The notes below the pieces were generated by a model. It worked only from the letters and a program-made list of their open reading frames with translations. It was not told the origin of the DNA and ran no database searches. The position numbers and the translations under genes are program-made. Shown here one piece after another: positions 44,590-53,332 of a stretch of DNA of 64,000 nt. Source of the stretch: Rhizobiales bacterium PAR1 (GTDB lineage Bacteria; Pseudomonadota; Alphaproteobacteria; Rhizobiales; Beijerinckiaceae); NCBI GenBank assembly GCA_002256205.1, contig NKIW01000002.1, positions 62,001 to 126,000 on the forward strand, read 5' to 3'. The stretch's first letter is position 1. Each line of letters opens with the position of its first letter.

Positions 44590-46653
44590 TCAAGCCACCA
44601 CGTCGCGGACGAACTTGCGCACCGATCCATCAATGGACTTCGCATCCTCCGCGATACGCCGCGCCTTGAGCACGAACTCCGCCGACACTTCATGCGCGCT
44701 CGCCATGTTGGCCCTGAGGTAATCGACCGCTTCCGCAAGCTCGGTCAGCGCGCCTGCCGAATTTGCAAGTCCCTCGGCGATTTCGCGCGTCGCCGCATCC
44801 TGTTCCTCGACCGCAACCGAAATCTCGCGCGTCTCGCGCAAGGCATTGCCCAGCACGCCCTTGATCTCGCCGATCTCGTCAAACGCACCGTTGGCAACCG
44901 TGCCCAGACGGGTCAACTCGCGCGAAATGATATCGGTGACGTCTCCGGCCTTTATGGCCAGCGCGCTGACAGATTGCGCCATGGGCGAGAAAGACTGTCC
45001 GGCCTCGCCGGCAGCCACTGCCTCCAGCGCAGCCTTGAGGCTGAGATGACCCAGATCGGCCACGAACCCTTGCAGGGCGGCAATGGCATCCTCGACTTCG
45101 CCCGCGACCATGGAAACCTCTCCCAGTTTGATTTCCGCCGCACGCGCATGCTCTTCGCTCTGCGTGACGACCGCTCCGGTATTGCGAATCCGCTCGGCAA
45201 TCGCACGAATGGTCTGCGAGAGTCCGAGTGATGTATGGCTGACGACAGTCGCCCGGCTGGCGGTCACGACAGAGGTATTGCGGATCTTCTCGACCTGCTG
45301 GTCGGCTTGCCGCGCGGCCTTGTCGAGAACCTCGTTCGATTCGCCAAGGGTATGCACGGTATCGGCGATGTTCTTCATCACCACGGCCATACCATCCTCG
45401 AAGCGCGCGACCGCGTTGTCGAGCACCAGACGGCGCTGGTTGATCGCGTCAATCCGGACCATTTCCTGCCGCATGCGATCGCGTTCGGCGAGACTGACCT
45501 GCATCGCGGAAACCGCACGCGCGATGCGGCCGATTTCATCGAGGCGTCCGGTATGCTTCACCTCAACCCGCCACTCGCCACGCGCCACCAGATCGACCGA
45601 TTGCGTGATTTCCAGCAGCGGGCGCGTGAGGCGCCGGATGAGGACAATCAGCAGCACGATGATCAGCCCGAGCGAGACCAGGCCGAGGATCGACAGAGTG
45701 TTGCGAGTCTTGGCGAATTGCTCGCGCCCGATGGCCATGATGTCCGCACTCAGGCGATCAATCTCTGCATTGGACTGGATGGTGCAGATCGAGAGTCCGC
45801 GGAAAGACGGACGGCATCGCGCGGAAGCCTTAAGCTCCGGTACAGCGAGCAGACCTTCCGGCCCCGGCTGGCCAAACTGGACCTGATCGATATCCGAAGA
45901 GGTGACCGAAATGGCCCGGTTATCGAGCAGCAAGGCAATTTTCGATTTGGTGATACCAGCGAATTCAACCAGCGACGGTTCATGCCACTGCAAGGCGCGA
46001 TACCCGACGATAAGTGCGATCGGCTCGCCGAAATCGTCAAACACCGGCGCCGCCATCACGGTGCCATACCGGTCCTGAAGCGGTGCCAGAAGAATAGCGG
46101 CATACGAGGCATCAAACGGCCCGACATAGCGGAAGGCCGCATTGGCGGCGGGGCTGGCGCAATCCATGAACCGTGTCAGATCCTGAAACAACGGGTGCAT
46201 GCGCAAGGCTTCATTCGCCGCAACAAGCTCAGCGCCGGTTCGATCCGCACCGATGATATTGAGGCGTTGATCAAGGACGATCGCGCCAGAGAACCCCGCT
46301 TTCACGAGGCGAGAACCGATATCGGCCGCAATCATGACGTCATTGGAATGCCGAACGGCGGCCATGGCCGAGCGCAGCAACGTCACCCCCATAAGGCTCC
46401 GCTCCAGCGTCTGGTTCATCATCGCCAGACGATACTCGACAAGCTCGATATCCGCATCGATGCGCTCGGCGGTCTTGCGCCGGGCCAGGACGTTGACGGT
46501 CGCGCCCTGCGCCTCGACCTGATATTCCATCTCGTGGTAGGCGACACCGAGAAGCACGGCGATGCCGAAGCCAGCAGCGAAGGTGACATAAAGCACCCAG
46601 CGGACCGCCAGAGAGCGGCACAACCAATGCTGCGCGGCACGCAAAACTCTCAT
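44590..46653 (-). CDS. Methyl-accepting-chemotaxis-like receptor with degenerate signalling tip
   Basis: The protein has 687 residues: TM1 at about 17-38, a periplasmic sensor region of roughly 270 residues, TM2 (LSILGLVSLGLIIVLLIVLI) near 325, a HAMP domain (LTRPLLEITQSVDLVARGEW), then a long cytoplasmic coiled coil. In place of the canonical hairpin tip NLLALNAAIEAARAGE-GRGFAVVA it has LSLKAALEAVAAGEAGQSFSPM, lacking the key arginine and the NLLALNAA core, so CheA/CheW coupling may be altered or lost. It overlaps the upstream PstS-like gene by 4 bp (ATGA), suggesting a ligand-binding protein/receptor pair. Confidence 0.85.
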   Translation of the reverse strand: MRVLRAAQHWLCRSLAVRWVLYVTFAAGFGIAVLLGVAYHEMEYQVEAQGATVNVLARRKTAERIDADIELVEYRLAMMNQTLERSLMGVTLLRSAMAAVRHSNDVMIAADIGSRLVKAGFSGAIVLDQRLNIIGADRTGAELVAANEALRMHPLFQDLTRFMDCASPAANAAFRYVGPFDASYAAILLAPLQDRYGTVMAAPVFDDFGEPIALIVGYRALQWHEPSLVEFAGITKSKIALLLDNRAISVTSSDIDQVQFGQPGPEGLLAVPELKASARCRPSFRGLSICTIQSNAEIDRLSADIMAIGREQFAKTRNTLSILGLVSLGLIIVLLIVLIRRLTRPLLEITQSVDLVARGEWRVEVKHTGRLDEIGRIARAVSAMQVSLAERDRMRQEMVRIDAINQRRLVLDNAVARFEDGMAVVMKNIADTVHTLGESNEVLDKAARQADQQVEKIRNTSVVTASRATVVSHTSLGLSQTIRAIAERIRNTGAVVTQSEEHARAAEIKLGEVSMVAGEVEDAIAALQGFVADLGHLSLKAALEAVAAGEAGQSFSPMAQSVSALAIKAGDVTDIISRELTRLGTVANGAFDEIGEIKGVLGNALRETREISVAVEEQDAATREIAEGLANSAGALTELAEAVDYLRANMASAHEVSAEFVLKARRIAEDAKSIDGSVRKFVRDVVA

Positions 46654-47456
46654 GGATGGAGTGGCGTCGCGCCGAAGGATTCAACGATCCCGCGTGCCGT
46701 TGCCGATCGGAAATAGTCGATAAACCGGCGGATATCGTTGTCGATCCGGTCCTGCTTGAAGATCAGGGCCAGAACGACATTGGCCGGGTAGCCCTTGTCG
46801 GCCGGCTTGACGCCATTGATGGCAACAGCACCCAGCTCACGCGCCAGCACGGCCGAATAGGAGGCAAAGCCGATTCCGCCGGGATTCTCCCGGATGGATT
46901 CAATGGCATCCTGCGTGGTGACCGCCAGCTTCGACCGCTCGGTGAACTTCAGCTCGCGAAATTCGGGAATGGCCGTGCGAAACACCAGCAGGCTGGAATC
47001 CGCCTCTTCACGCCGGACAACACGGATCCGCAGATCGGGCCCGCCAACCTCTTTCCAGTTGACGATCACACCGGCAAAGATGCCGAGAAGCTGCTTGGCG
47101 GAAAGATCGCGGACCTGAATGCCGGGGTGGACGAAGAAGGCCGAGGGAACGTTGAAAACCGGGCGATACTGAATGCCGCTCGCCGCCTCGCTTGATGTGA
47201 GGGGTCGCGCAACCCGCCCCAGCACTTCGCGGTTGGAGCCGATCGCCACAATGGCCCCGCCGGAGCCGATGCTCGGCGGAACGGCGAAAGTCGTACCCGG
47301 ATTTTCCCGCCCGTAGGCTTCCGCCACACTCCGGAGGATATCGAGGCCGTCGCCGGTTCCGACAACGGCAATCTCTTTCGCAAGGGCCGGCATCCCGCTC
47401 GCGAGAAGCAGAAGTGCCATCCAGATCGACGCCAGACTCAACCTGAGCGTGCGCAT
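46650..47456 (-). CDS. Periplasmic PstS-like (phosphate-type) substrate-binding protein
   Basis: This 268-residue protein has a Sec signal peptide ending near ASGMPALA (about residue 26). A PBP-like fold of the phosphate/tungstate type follows, with GTGDGLDILRSVAEAYGREN, then VPPSIGSGGAIVAI, GRVARPLTSSEA, IFAGVIVNWKEVGGPDL and NPGGIGFASYSAVL. No Pst permease or ATPase genes are adjacent. Translational coupling to the chemoreceptor-like gene suggests the protein presents a ligand, perhaps an oxyanion, to that receptor rather than to a transporter. Confidence 0.82.
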   Translation of the reverse strand: MRTLRLSLASIWMALLLLASGMPALAKEIAVVGTGDGLDILRSVAEAYGRENPGTTFAVPPSIGSGGAIVAIGSNREVLGRVARPLTSSEAASGIQYRPVFNVPSAFFVHPGIQVRDLSAKQLLGIFAGVIVNWKEVGGPDLRIRVVRREEADSSLLVFRTAIPEFRELKFTERSKLAVTTQDAIESIRENPGGIGFASYSAVLARELGAVAINGVKPADKGYPANVVLALIFKQDRIDNDIRRFIDYFRSATARGIVESFGATPLHP

Positions 47457-47925
47457 TAGCGACAGTTTCCAATCATTCGAAATTTTGAATAATTTAGGAA
47501 GGACTGGTTAATTGCGAATTTCGAAATTCTACTTACGTGTTCATTTGTTCCGCAATTCATTGGACATAAGCAAGAATTGCCGCCCGCTGCAAAATCTGGG
47601 ACTGAAGCTGGCCAGAGCGATTCACAACGAAGGCCTAGCCTGGATGCGTGAACATCCCTTGCCTGTTGCGTCGAAACGCCCCGAATTGCACTCTATGGTT
47701 GCAATCAACAGCGTTTGCTCTACAGCAAGGGGCCATTTGGAAGGCGAATTCGCCTTGCGCAGCCGCAAATGCAATCCCCGTAAGCGACCCGAAAGGCCTG
47801 CACGAGGTCTGGTGGAATGCGGGGTGGGCGTTTTGCTCCGAGGCAAGACGCCATGGCGTGAGAGTCTCAGCCACGGCGGGAAGGTTCATCAGCGTGCTAA
47901 GCGGCCGCCATCGACGGCCCCATCA
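47457..47925. other. Intergenic region between the PstS-like gene and ligC
   Basis: A 469-bp gap. Its left 130 bp is strikingly AT-rich for this genome and carries the TTCGAAATT palindromes, and probably the promoter of the PstS-like/receptor pair. The right 340 bp has normal GC, no ORF of natural composition and no tRNA that I could fold. It presumably includes the 3' end of the ligC transcript. Confidence 0.45.
47476..47529. promoter_or_regulatory. Paired TTCGAAATT palindromes upstream of the PstS-like gene
   Basis: TTCGAAATT occurs at 47476-47484 (inside ATTCGAAATTTTGAAT) and at 47520-47528 (inside the perfect 14-bp palindrome GAATTTCGAAATTC, 47516-47529). The copies are 44 bp apart, about four helical turns. 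They lie 20-75 bp upstream of the minus-strand start codon and look like a pair of operator sites for an unidentified regulator. Confidence 0.55.
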
Positions 47926-48870
47926 TCAGCGGAATGAGCGCTCGATTCGATCCAGCGTCGCCATCGCTGGCAGCACCTGTTCGACGGAGCCGTTCGGCAC
48001 CCGCTTCTCGCGGATCGCAGCAATGAACTCGCGATCGATCAGCTCAATGCCGTTGTTTGATACCGCAACACCGGTGAGATCGATCGGCTGTTCCTTGCCG
48101 TCGAAGAGATCGTCATAGCGGGCGATATAGGTGCCCTTGTCGCAGATGTAGCGGAAAAAAGTACCGAGCGGTCCATCGTTGTTGAACGAGAGCGAGAGCG
48201 TGCAGATCGCCCCCGAGGGCGTCTTCATGCCAATGGACATATCCATCGCGATGCCGAGGCTAGGGTGGATCGGACCCTGCAACCCGAAGGCTTCCGAAAC
48301 GGTCTCGCCGGTCTGGTACTGGAAGAGATCGACCGTGTGGCAAGCATGATGCCAGAGGAGATGATCCGTCCAGCTGCGCGGCTCACCTTTGGCGTTCATG
48401 TTCGAACGGCGGAAGAAGTAGGTCTGAACATCCATCTGCTGGATTTTCAGCTCGCCCGCCTTGATCTTGTTATGAATCCACTGATGTGAGGGATTGAAGC
48501 GGCGCACCTGCCCGGCCATGCAGGTAAGGCCGGTTTGCTTCTGCATCGCCACCACAGCTTCGCTATCGGCAAGGCTGTCTGCCATCGGGATCTCCACGAG
48601 CACATGCTTGCCCGCCTTCATGCAAGCGATGGCCTGCTCGGCGTGAAGCTGCGTCGGGGTAGAAAGAATGACCGCGTCGACATCGGGGCGCGCGAGGCAC
48701 TCGGCAAGGTCGGTGGCGGCATGGACGACGCCGCGTGCACGGGCGAAAGCGTCGATCTTCTCGCGGGTCGGCCCCATCACGGAGGTCACCGTCACCCCCT
48801 CGATGGCGGCGAGCGCATCCATATGCTTGATCCCGAAAGCGCCATAGGCACCAGCGACGCAAATCCTCAT
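47926..48870 (-). CDS. ligC: 4-carboxy-2-hydroxymuconate-6-semialdehyde dehydrogenase
   Basis: This 314-residue Gfo/Idh/MocA-type NAD(P) oxidoreductase converts the protocatechuate 4,5-cleavage product CHMS (as its hemiacetal) to 2-pyrone-4,6-dicarboxylate. It closely matches the remembered Sphingobium LigC sequence: VDAVILSTPTQLHAEQAIAC, then RRFNPSHQWIHNKI, IQQMDVQTYFFRRSNMNAKG, WTDHLLWHHACHTVDLF and CTLSLSFNNDGPLGTFFRYI. ATG 48870 has a GGAGGAAG site, and the 37-codon upstream extension is rejected. It is transcribed away from the other lig genes. A LysR-type box lies about 165 bp upstream. Confidence 0.93.
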   Translation of the reverse strand: MRICVAGAYGAFGIKHMDALAAIEGVTVTSVMGPTREKIDAFARARGVVHAATDLAECLARPDVDAVILSTPTQLHAEQAIACMKAGKHVLVEIPMADSLADSEAVVAMQKQTGLTCMAGQVRRFNPSHQWIHNKIKAGELKIQQMDVQTYFFRRSNMNAKGEPRSWTDHLLWHHACHTVDLFQYQTGETVSEAFGLQGPIHPSLGIAMDMSIGMKTPSGAICTLSLSFNNDGPLGTFFRYICDKGTYIARYDDLFDGKEQPIDLTGVAVSNNGIELIDREFIAAIREKRVPNGSVEQVLPAMATLDRIERSFR

Positions 48871-49031
48871 GAACTTCCTCCGAATGGTCTTATGGCGCAG
48901 CCCCCTGCGCATGACGGCATCCCGCCCCAAGCAAGACTGCGCCAGAACGCACAGCAGCCCCCACCAGAGCCAAATTTTCAAAAACGCATATCATTGAGCC
49001 GGGCGAGACGACCATTGAAACAAGGGAATAA

Positions 49032-49050
49032 CTATTGATTTTTTCGATAG
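49032..49050. promoter_or_regulatory. LysR-type box upstream of ligC (CTAT-N11-ATAG)
   Basis: CTAT (49032-49035), 11 bases, ATAG (49047-49050) form a perfect dyad with T-N11-A geometry in an AT-rich stretch between ligC and the lysR 3' end. It matches the box at 50315-50333 in both arms except one base. Confidence 0.65.
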
Positions 49051-49059
49051 CATTGGAAT

Positions 49060-50292
49060 TCAAGGCACATTTGACGGCGTGATTTTTCGCACCGTGTCGC
49101 GCAGAAAATCAATGAACCTCCGCTGCATGGCGGTGGGCCGCCAATCCGCACGATAAGTCAGGCCAATGGCGCGATGACTGTCTTTGAGCGCCACAGGCAG
49201 CGCGACGAGAAGCCCCTGCCGCTCTTCCTCGCTGATCTGATGCCGCGAAATGATCGTGAGGTAATTGCCCTGAATCAAAAGTCCGCGCAGCAAAACGAGA
49301 GAGGAAGAGACGACACGCACCGGGGTCTCCGGCAGATCCTGAATGCGCAGGGTCTCGAAAAGATAGCGCCCTGCGGGCGTCGCCTTCGGCGGTGCGACCC
49401 AGGGATAGCGAAGCGTATCGGCCAGCGTCACATGCAACTGGCGCGTCAGCGGATGATCGCGCCCGGCGACAATCGCAAGGGGGTCAGAGAACAGCGGTTC
49501 CTGCACCACGTCTTCTGCGGGTGCTGGCTGGCGCAACGCACCGATCATGCAATCGAGATCACCCTCGCGCACGCCGCGCAACAACTCGGCATAAGGACCA
49601 TCAATCACCCGGATCTGAACCCGCGGCGTTGCCGCGATCATCGCGTTGATCGCAGTCGGGATGATATAGGTACGCGCGAGCGGCAGGCTTCCGAGCACGA
49701 ATTGCGTCGTTTCGCGGCCCAGAACATCCTTGATTTCATCGAGACCCTGCCGGATTTCGCCGAGAGCAAGACGGGTACGTTGCACGAGCTTCTGCGCCGC
49801 CGGCGTGAAATCAATCCCGGCGGGCGTCGTTTTGAAAAGCTCGATCCCGGCGAGGCTTTCAAGATTCCGCGCCGAACGATGCAGCGTCGGCTGCGAAAGA
49901 CCAAGATGACGCGCGGCGATGGCGAAGTTTCGCGCTTCCGAGAGCGCCGTCAGCGCCTTGAGCTGGGCCGTCGTCACAAGCTCGTCGAAATTCGCAAAGC
50001 CGCGCGCCTCGGGCCGTCCACCAAGTCGGATCGCCTGCCGCGCGCCGATCTGGAGATGCTCCAGCGCCCGCTCGACACGCTCCAGAAAGCCGGCACCGAT
50101 CGGCGTGGTGAAAAGACCATCGCGGCGACGGTCCAGCAGGGAAATGCCGAGGTCTTCCTCCAGCTTGCCGACTGCCTGTGTCACGGCCGGTTGCGAGAGA
50201 TGCACCTTCTTCGCCGCCTGCGAAATCGAATGACACTGCGCGACCTCGCGGAAAACCCGGAGATGCCGGATGTTGGGAATAACGTGCGGCAT
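49060..50292 (-). CDS. LysR-family regulator with two tandem N-terminal HTH domains
   Basis: From ATG 50292 (site AGGGAGGG) the protein has 410 residues, about 110 longer than a usual LysR regulator. The excess is a second complete HTH_1 domain. The first HTH spans about 6-65 (HLRVFREVAQCHSISQAAKKV, shortened here; then LSQPAVTQAVGKLEEDLG). The second spans about 95-155 (LKALTALSEARNFAIAARHL, then LSQPTLHRSARNLESLAGI). The effector domain follows from about 185. It sits between divergent ligC and ligK and probably controls protocatechuate degradation genes; the inducer is likely protocatechuate or a ring-fission intermediate. The regulatory role is inferred from position and box placement. 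Confidence 0.88.
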   Translation of the reverse strand: MPHVIPNIRHLRVFREVAQCHSISQAAKKVHLSQPAVTQAVGKLEEDLGISLLDRRRDGLFTTPIGAGFLERVERALEHLQIGARQAIRLGGRPEARGFANFDELVTTAQLKALTALSEARNFAIAARHLGLSQPTLHRSARNLESLAGIELFKTTPAGIDFTPAAQKLVQRTRLALGEIRQGLDEIKDVLGRETTQFVLGSLPLARTYIIPTAINAMIAATPRVQIRVIDGPYAELLRGVREGDLDCMIGALRQPAPAEDVVQEPLFSDPLAIVAGRDHPLTRQLHVTLADTLRYPWVAPPKATPAGRYLFETLRIQDLPETPVRVVSSSLVLLRGLLIQGNYLTIISRHQISEEERQGLLVALPVALKDSHRAIGLTYRADWRPTAMQRRFIDFLRDTVRKITPSNVP

Positions 50293-50314
50293 GAACCCTC
50301 CCTGATCAAAATAC

Positions 50315-50333
50315 TTATAGCAAAATTTTATAG
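50315..50333. promoter_or_regulatory. LysR-type box between lysR and ligK (TTAT-N11-ATAG)
   Basis: TTAT (50315-50318), 11 bases, ATAG (50330-50333), 23 bp upstream of the lysR ATG and about 190 bp upstream of ligK. On the minus strand it reads CTAT-N11-ATAA, nearly identical to the box upstream of ligC. This placement suits both autoregulation and activation of the divergent lig operon. Confidence 0.65.
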
Positions 50334-50523
50334 GCCGCGAGTGATTTGAAATAGGCATGATGATGTAGAGTCGGCATGCTCCGTCCCAACAAGAGGAAAA
50401 GGCCCTGCCTGACAGCGCTCCGATGCGCATTCCGGGCGGTGCAGAGAAGACAGCTCTTGCTCATGACGCCTGCGGCGTCGATGTTGCGGGATGGACCTTT
50501 CCTCAACTGGGAGTGAGACGAGC

Positions 50524-51198
50524 ATGAGCGGAATTGTGGTGCGGAAGATCGAACGCGCGTCCCCTGAAGTCATCGAGGGGCTCGGCGCCTGCGGTGTTGC
50601 GACGGTGCACGAGGCGCAGGGCCGCAAGGGGCTTCTTGCCGCCTATATGCGCCCGATTTATCCCGGCGCGCGCCTCGCGGCTTCCGCCGTCACCATCTCT
50701 GCCCCGCCGGGCGACAACTGGATGGTGCACGTCTCGATCGAAGTGGCTCAGGCTGGCGATATCCTCGTGCTCGCGCCGACCTCGCCGTGCGAGGACGGCT
50801 ACTTCGGCGACCTGCTTGCCACCTCTTGCCTTTCGCGCGGCGTGAAGGGCCTTATCATCGATGCGGGCGTCCGCGATGTGCGCGACCTGACGCAGATGCA
50901 GTTTCCGGTGTGGTCGAAAGCGGTTTCCGCGCAAGGCACGGTGAAGGAAACCCTCGGTTCGGTGAATGTGCCGATTGTCTGCGCCAATGCGCTGGTCAAC
51001 CCCGGCGACGTGATCATCGCGGATGACGACGGGGTTTGCGTCGTGCGTCGCGAGGAAGCGGCCGATGTGCTCGCCAAGGCGCAAAAGCGCGAAGCGGCGG
51101 AAGAATCGAAGCGCAAGCGCCTCGCTGCCGGTGAACTTGGCCTCGACCTTTACGACATGCGGGATCGCCTTGCCGAACGGGGCCTGAAATATGTCTGA
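50524..51198 (+). CDS. ligK: 4-carboxy-4-hydroxy-2-oxoadipate aldolase (RraA-like)
   Basis: This 224-residue class II pyruvate aldolase cleaves CHA to pyruvate and oxaloacetate, the last step of the 4,5-pathway. The RraA-like fold is marked by [13 protein letters not shown], the divalent-metal/substrate segment FGDLLAT (94-100) and catalytic GVRD at 115-118 (Arg117, Asp118), and [20 protein letters not shown] 50524 follows a GGGAGTGAG site; the upstream 11 codons are not needed. The stop overlaps the next gene by 8 bp. Confidence 0.92.
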   Translation: MSGIVVRKIERASPEVIEGLGACGVATVHEAQGRKGLLAAYMRPIYPGARLAASAVTISAPPGDNWMVHVSIEVAQAGDILVLAPTSPCEDGYFGDLLATSCLSRGVKGLIIDAGVRDVRDLTQMQFPVWSKAVSAQGTVKETLGSVNVPIVCANALVNPGDVIIADDDGVCVVRREEAADVLAKAQKREAAEESKRKRLAAGELGLDLYDMRDRLAERGLKYV

Positions 51199-52264
51199 GG
51201 GAAATGCTTCCAACGGCATCCGCTGCATGTGGATGCGGGGCGGCACCTCAAAAGGGGGCTACTTTCTCGCGTCGGACCTCCCTGCCGACAAGGCGGCGCG
51301 CGATGCCTTTCTGCTCGGCATGATGGGTTCGCCCGATACCCGCCAGATCGACGGCATGGGCGGGGCAGACCCGCTCACCTCCAAGGTCGGCGTGATTTCG
51401 AAATCGAACCGTCCCGGTGTCGATGTCGACTACCTCTTCCTGCAGGTCTTCGTCGATCAGGCGATTGTTACCGATGCGCAGAACTGCGGCAATATTCTCG
51501 CCGGGGTTGGGCCCTTCGCCATAGAGCGCGGACTGGTGAAGGCGGTCGATGGCGTCACCCCCGTGACCATCTTCATGGAAAACACCGAACAGACGGCTGT
51601 CGCGCGCATCCGGACGCCCGGCGGCAAGGTGACTTACCTTGGCGATGCGAAGATCGACGGCGTGCCGGGCACCTCGGCGCCGATTCCGATTGCCTTCAAG
51701 GACACCGCCGGCTCCTCCTGCGGCGCGCTGCTGCCGACCGGGAAGGCGGTTGATGTGGTGGAAGGCGTCGAGGTCACGATGATCGACGACGGCATGCCCT
51801 GCGTCGTGATGCGCGCGGCGGATCTCGGCATCACCGGAGTGGAAACGCCGGATGAGCTTGAGGCCAATGCAACCCTGCGCGCGAAGCTCGAGGCCATCCG
51901 CCTGAAATGTGGTCCGCTGATGAACCTCGGCGATGTGACCAAGAAATCCGTCCCGAAGATGACCATGGTCAGCGCACCGCGTGAAGGCGGCGCGATTTCA
52001 ACCCGCACCTTCATTCCGCACCGTTGCCATGACGCGATTGGTGTTCTGGGCGCCGTTTCGGTTGCGAGCGCCTGCCTTCTGAAAGGCAGCCCGGCAGCTG
52101 CGTTGGCAGTCACAGGTTCAGGGCAGGAACGCAGCCTCTCGATCGAGCACCCGACCGGCGAGATGACCGTTGTGGTGACGCTCGATGATGCGGGCGCGGT
52201 CGCCTCCGCCGCCATCCTGCGCACCGCCCGCAAACTGATGGACGGCGTCGTTTTCGCCGATTGA
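51191..52264 (+). CDS. ligU: 4-oxalomesaconate tautomerase (PrpF/GalD family)
   Basis: This 357-residue diaminopimelate-epimerase-like isomerase of the PrpF family converts keto and enol/double-bond forms of 4-oxalomesaconate before hydration. Recognisable segments are [20 protein letters not shown] at the N-terminus, [30 protein letters not shown] and [17 protein letters not shown]. It is embedded in the lig operon, overlapping ligK by 8 bp and ending 8 bp before ligI. Confidence 0.9.
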   Translation: MSEGNASNGIRCMWMRGGTSKGGYFLASDLPADKAARDAFLLGMMGSPDTRQIDGMGGADPLTSKVGVISKSNRPGVDVDYLFLQVFVDQAIVTDAQNCGNILAGVGPFAIERGLVKAVDGVTPVTIFMENTEQTAVARIRTPGGKVTYLGDAKIDGVPGTSAPIPIAFKDTAGSSCGALLPTGKAVDVVEGVEVTMIDDGMPCVVMRAADLGITGVETPDELEANATLRAKLEAIRLKCGPLMNLGDVTKKSVPKMTMVSAPREGGAISTRTFIPHRCHDAIGVLGAVSVASACLLKGSPAAALAVTGSGQERSLSIEHPTGEMTVVVTLDDAGAVASAAILRTARKLMDGVVFAD

Positions 52265-52272
52265 GAGACAAG

Positions 52273-53145
52273 ATGGACGCGAACTGGATTCCCTTTCACC
52301 CCAACCCGAAGAAACCGGCTTTCGTGCTCCCTCCCGGTGCGGTGGATGCGCATTGCCATGTCTTCGGTCCGGCGGCGGAATTCCCTTACGCGCCCGAGCG
52401 GAAATACACGCCCTGTGATGCCGGCAAGGACAAGCTCTTCGCGCTGCGCGACTATCTCGGCTTCACCCGCAATGTGATTGTGCAGGCGACCTGCCACGGC
52501 AAAGACAACCGCGCGGTGGTCGATGCGCTCAAGGCTGCGAATGGCCTCGCGCGCGGCGTCGCCACGGTCGGGCCGGGCATCACGGAAGCGGACATCGCCG
52601 AAATGGATGCCGTGGGCATGCGCGGTGTGCGCTTCAATTTCGTCAAACGCCTTGTGGATTCAACGCCGAAGGAAGTCTTCATCGGCATCGCGGAGAAGAT
52701 CGCCAAGTTTGACTGGCACATCGTCGTCTACTTCGAGGCGCAGGATCTCGAAGAGTTGATCCCGTTCCTGAAAGAGTTGCCGACCACCATCGTCGTCGAT
52801 CACATGGGCCGGCCCGATGTTACCAAGGGCATCTATCACCCGGACTTCCGGCGCTTCATCAGCCTGATGGACGAGATGCCGAACCTGTGGTCCAAGGTCA
52901 CCTGCCCTGAGCGCCTCAGCCTTTCCGGCCCGCCTTACGATGACGTGATCCCCTTCTGCCAGGCGATTGTGGAGCGCTTCCCGGATCGCGTGCTCTGGGG
53001 CACCGACTGGCCGCACCCGAACATGACGACCCATGCGCCCGATGATGGTGCGTTGGTCGATTACATTCCGAAGATCGCACGAACCCAAGAGCAGCAGAGG
53101 AAACTGCTCGTGGACAACCCCATGCGCCTCTACTGGGCACGCTGA
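52273..53145 (+). CDS. ligI: 2-pyrone-4,6-dicarboxylate hydrolase
   Basis: This 290-residue amidohydrolase-superfamily TIM barrel opens the PDC lactone to 4-oxalomesaconate. It shows VDAHCHVFGPAAEFPYAPER at about 24-43, GVRFNFVKRL, VVDHMGRPD, LWSKVTCPERLSLSGPPYDD and the terminal LWGTDWPHPNMT carrying the catalytic aspartate. LigI-type enzymes need no metal despite the superfamily. ATG 52273 is preferred over the TTG at 52261. A 187-bp gap separates it from ligA. Confidence 0.93.
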   Translation: MDANWIPFHPNPKKPAFVLPPGAVDAHCHVFGPAAEFPYAPERKYTPCDAGKDKLFALRDYLGFTRNVIVQATCHGKDNRAVVDALKAANGLARGVATVGPGITEADIAEMDAVGMRGVRFNFVKRLVDSTPKEVFIGIAEKIAKFDWHIVVYFEAQDLEELIPFLKELPTTIVVDHMGRPDVTKGIYHPDFRRFISLMDEMPNLWSKVTCPERLSLSGPPYDDVIPFCQAIVERFPDRVLWGTDWPHPNMTTHAPDDGALVDYIPKIARTQEQQRKLLVDNPMRLYWAR

Positions 53146-53332
53146 GGGTACGACCCGGTCGGGAATGCTCGACCATCCTTAGATAAAAATGCCCCGCGCG
53201 GCGCTGATCCCCGGAGATCAGGCTGAAGACGAGGGCGGAGGGAAATACCGGCATCTCTTTGGCAACGCGATTTTTCGCGAACGGAGAGGCGCGTCCTGAA
53301 AAGGCCAAAACGACGACACGAGGAGGATTTCG

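Noticed and set aside
47512-47937. 141-codon plus-strand frame between the PstS-like gene and ligC
   Set aside because: It crosses from an AT-rich promoter region into the ligC 3' end, with Arg/Pro/Ser-rich composition and no family resemblance.
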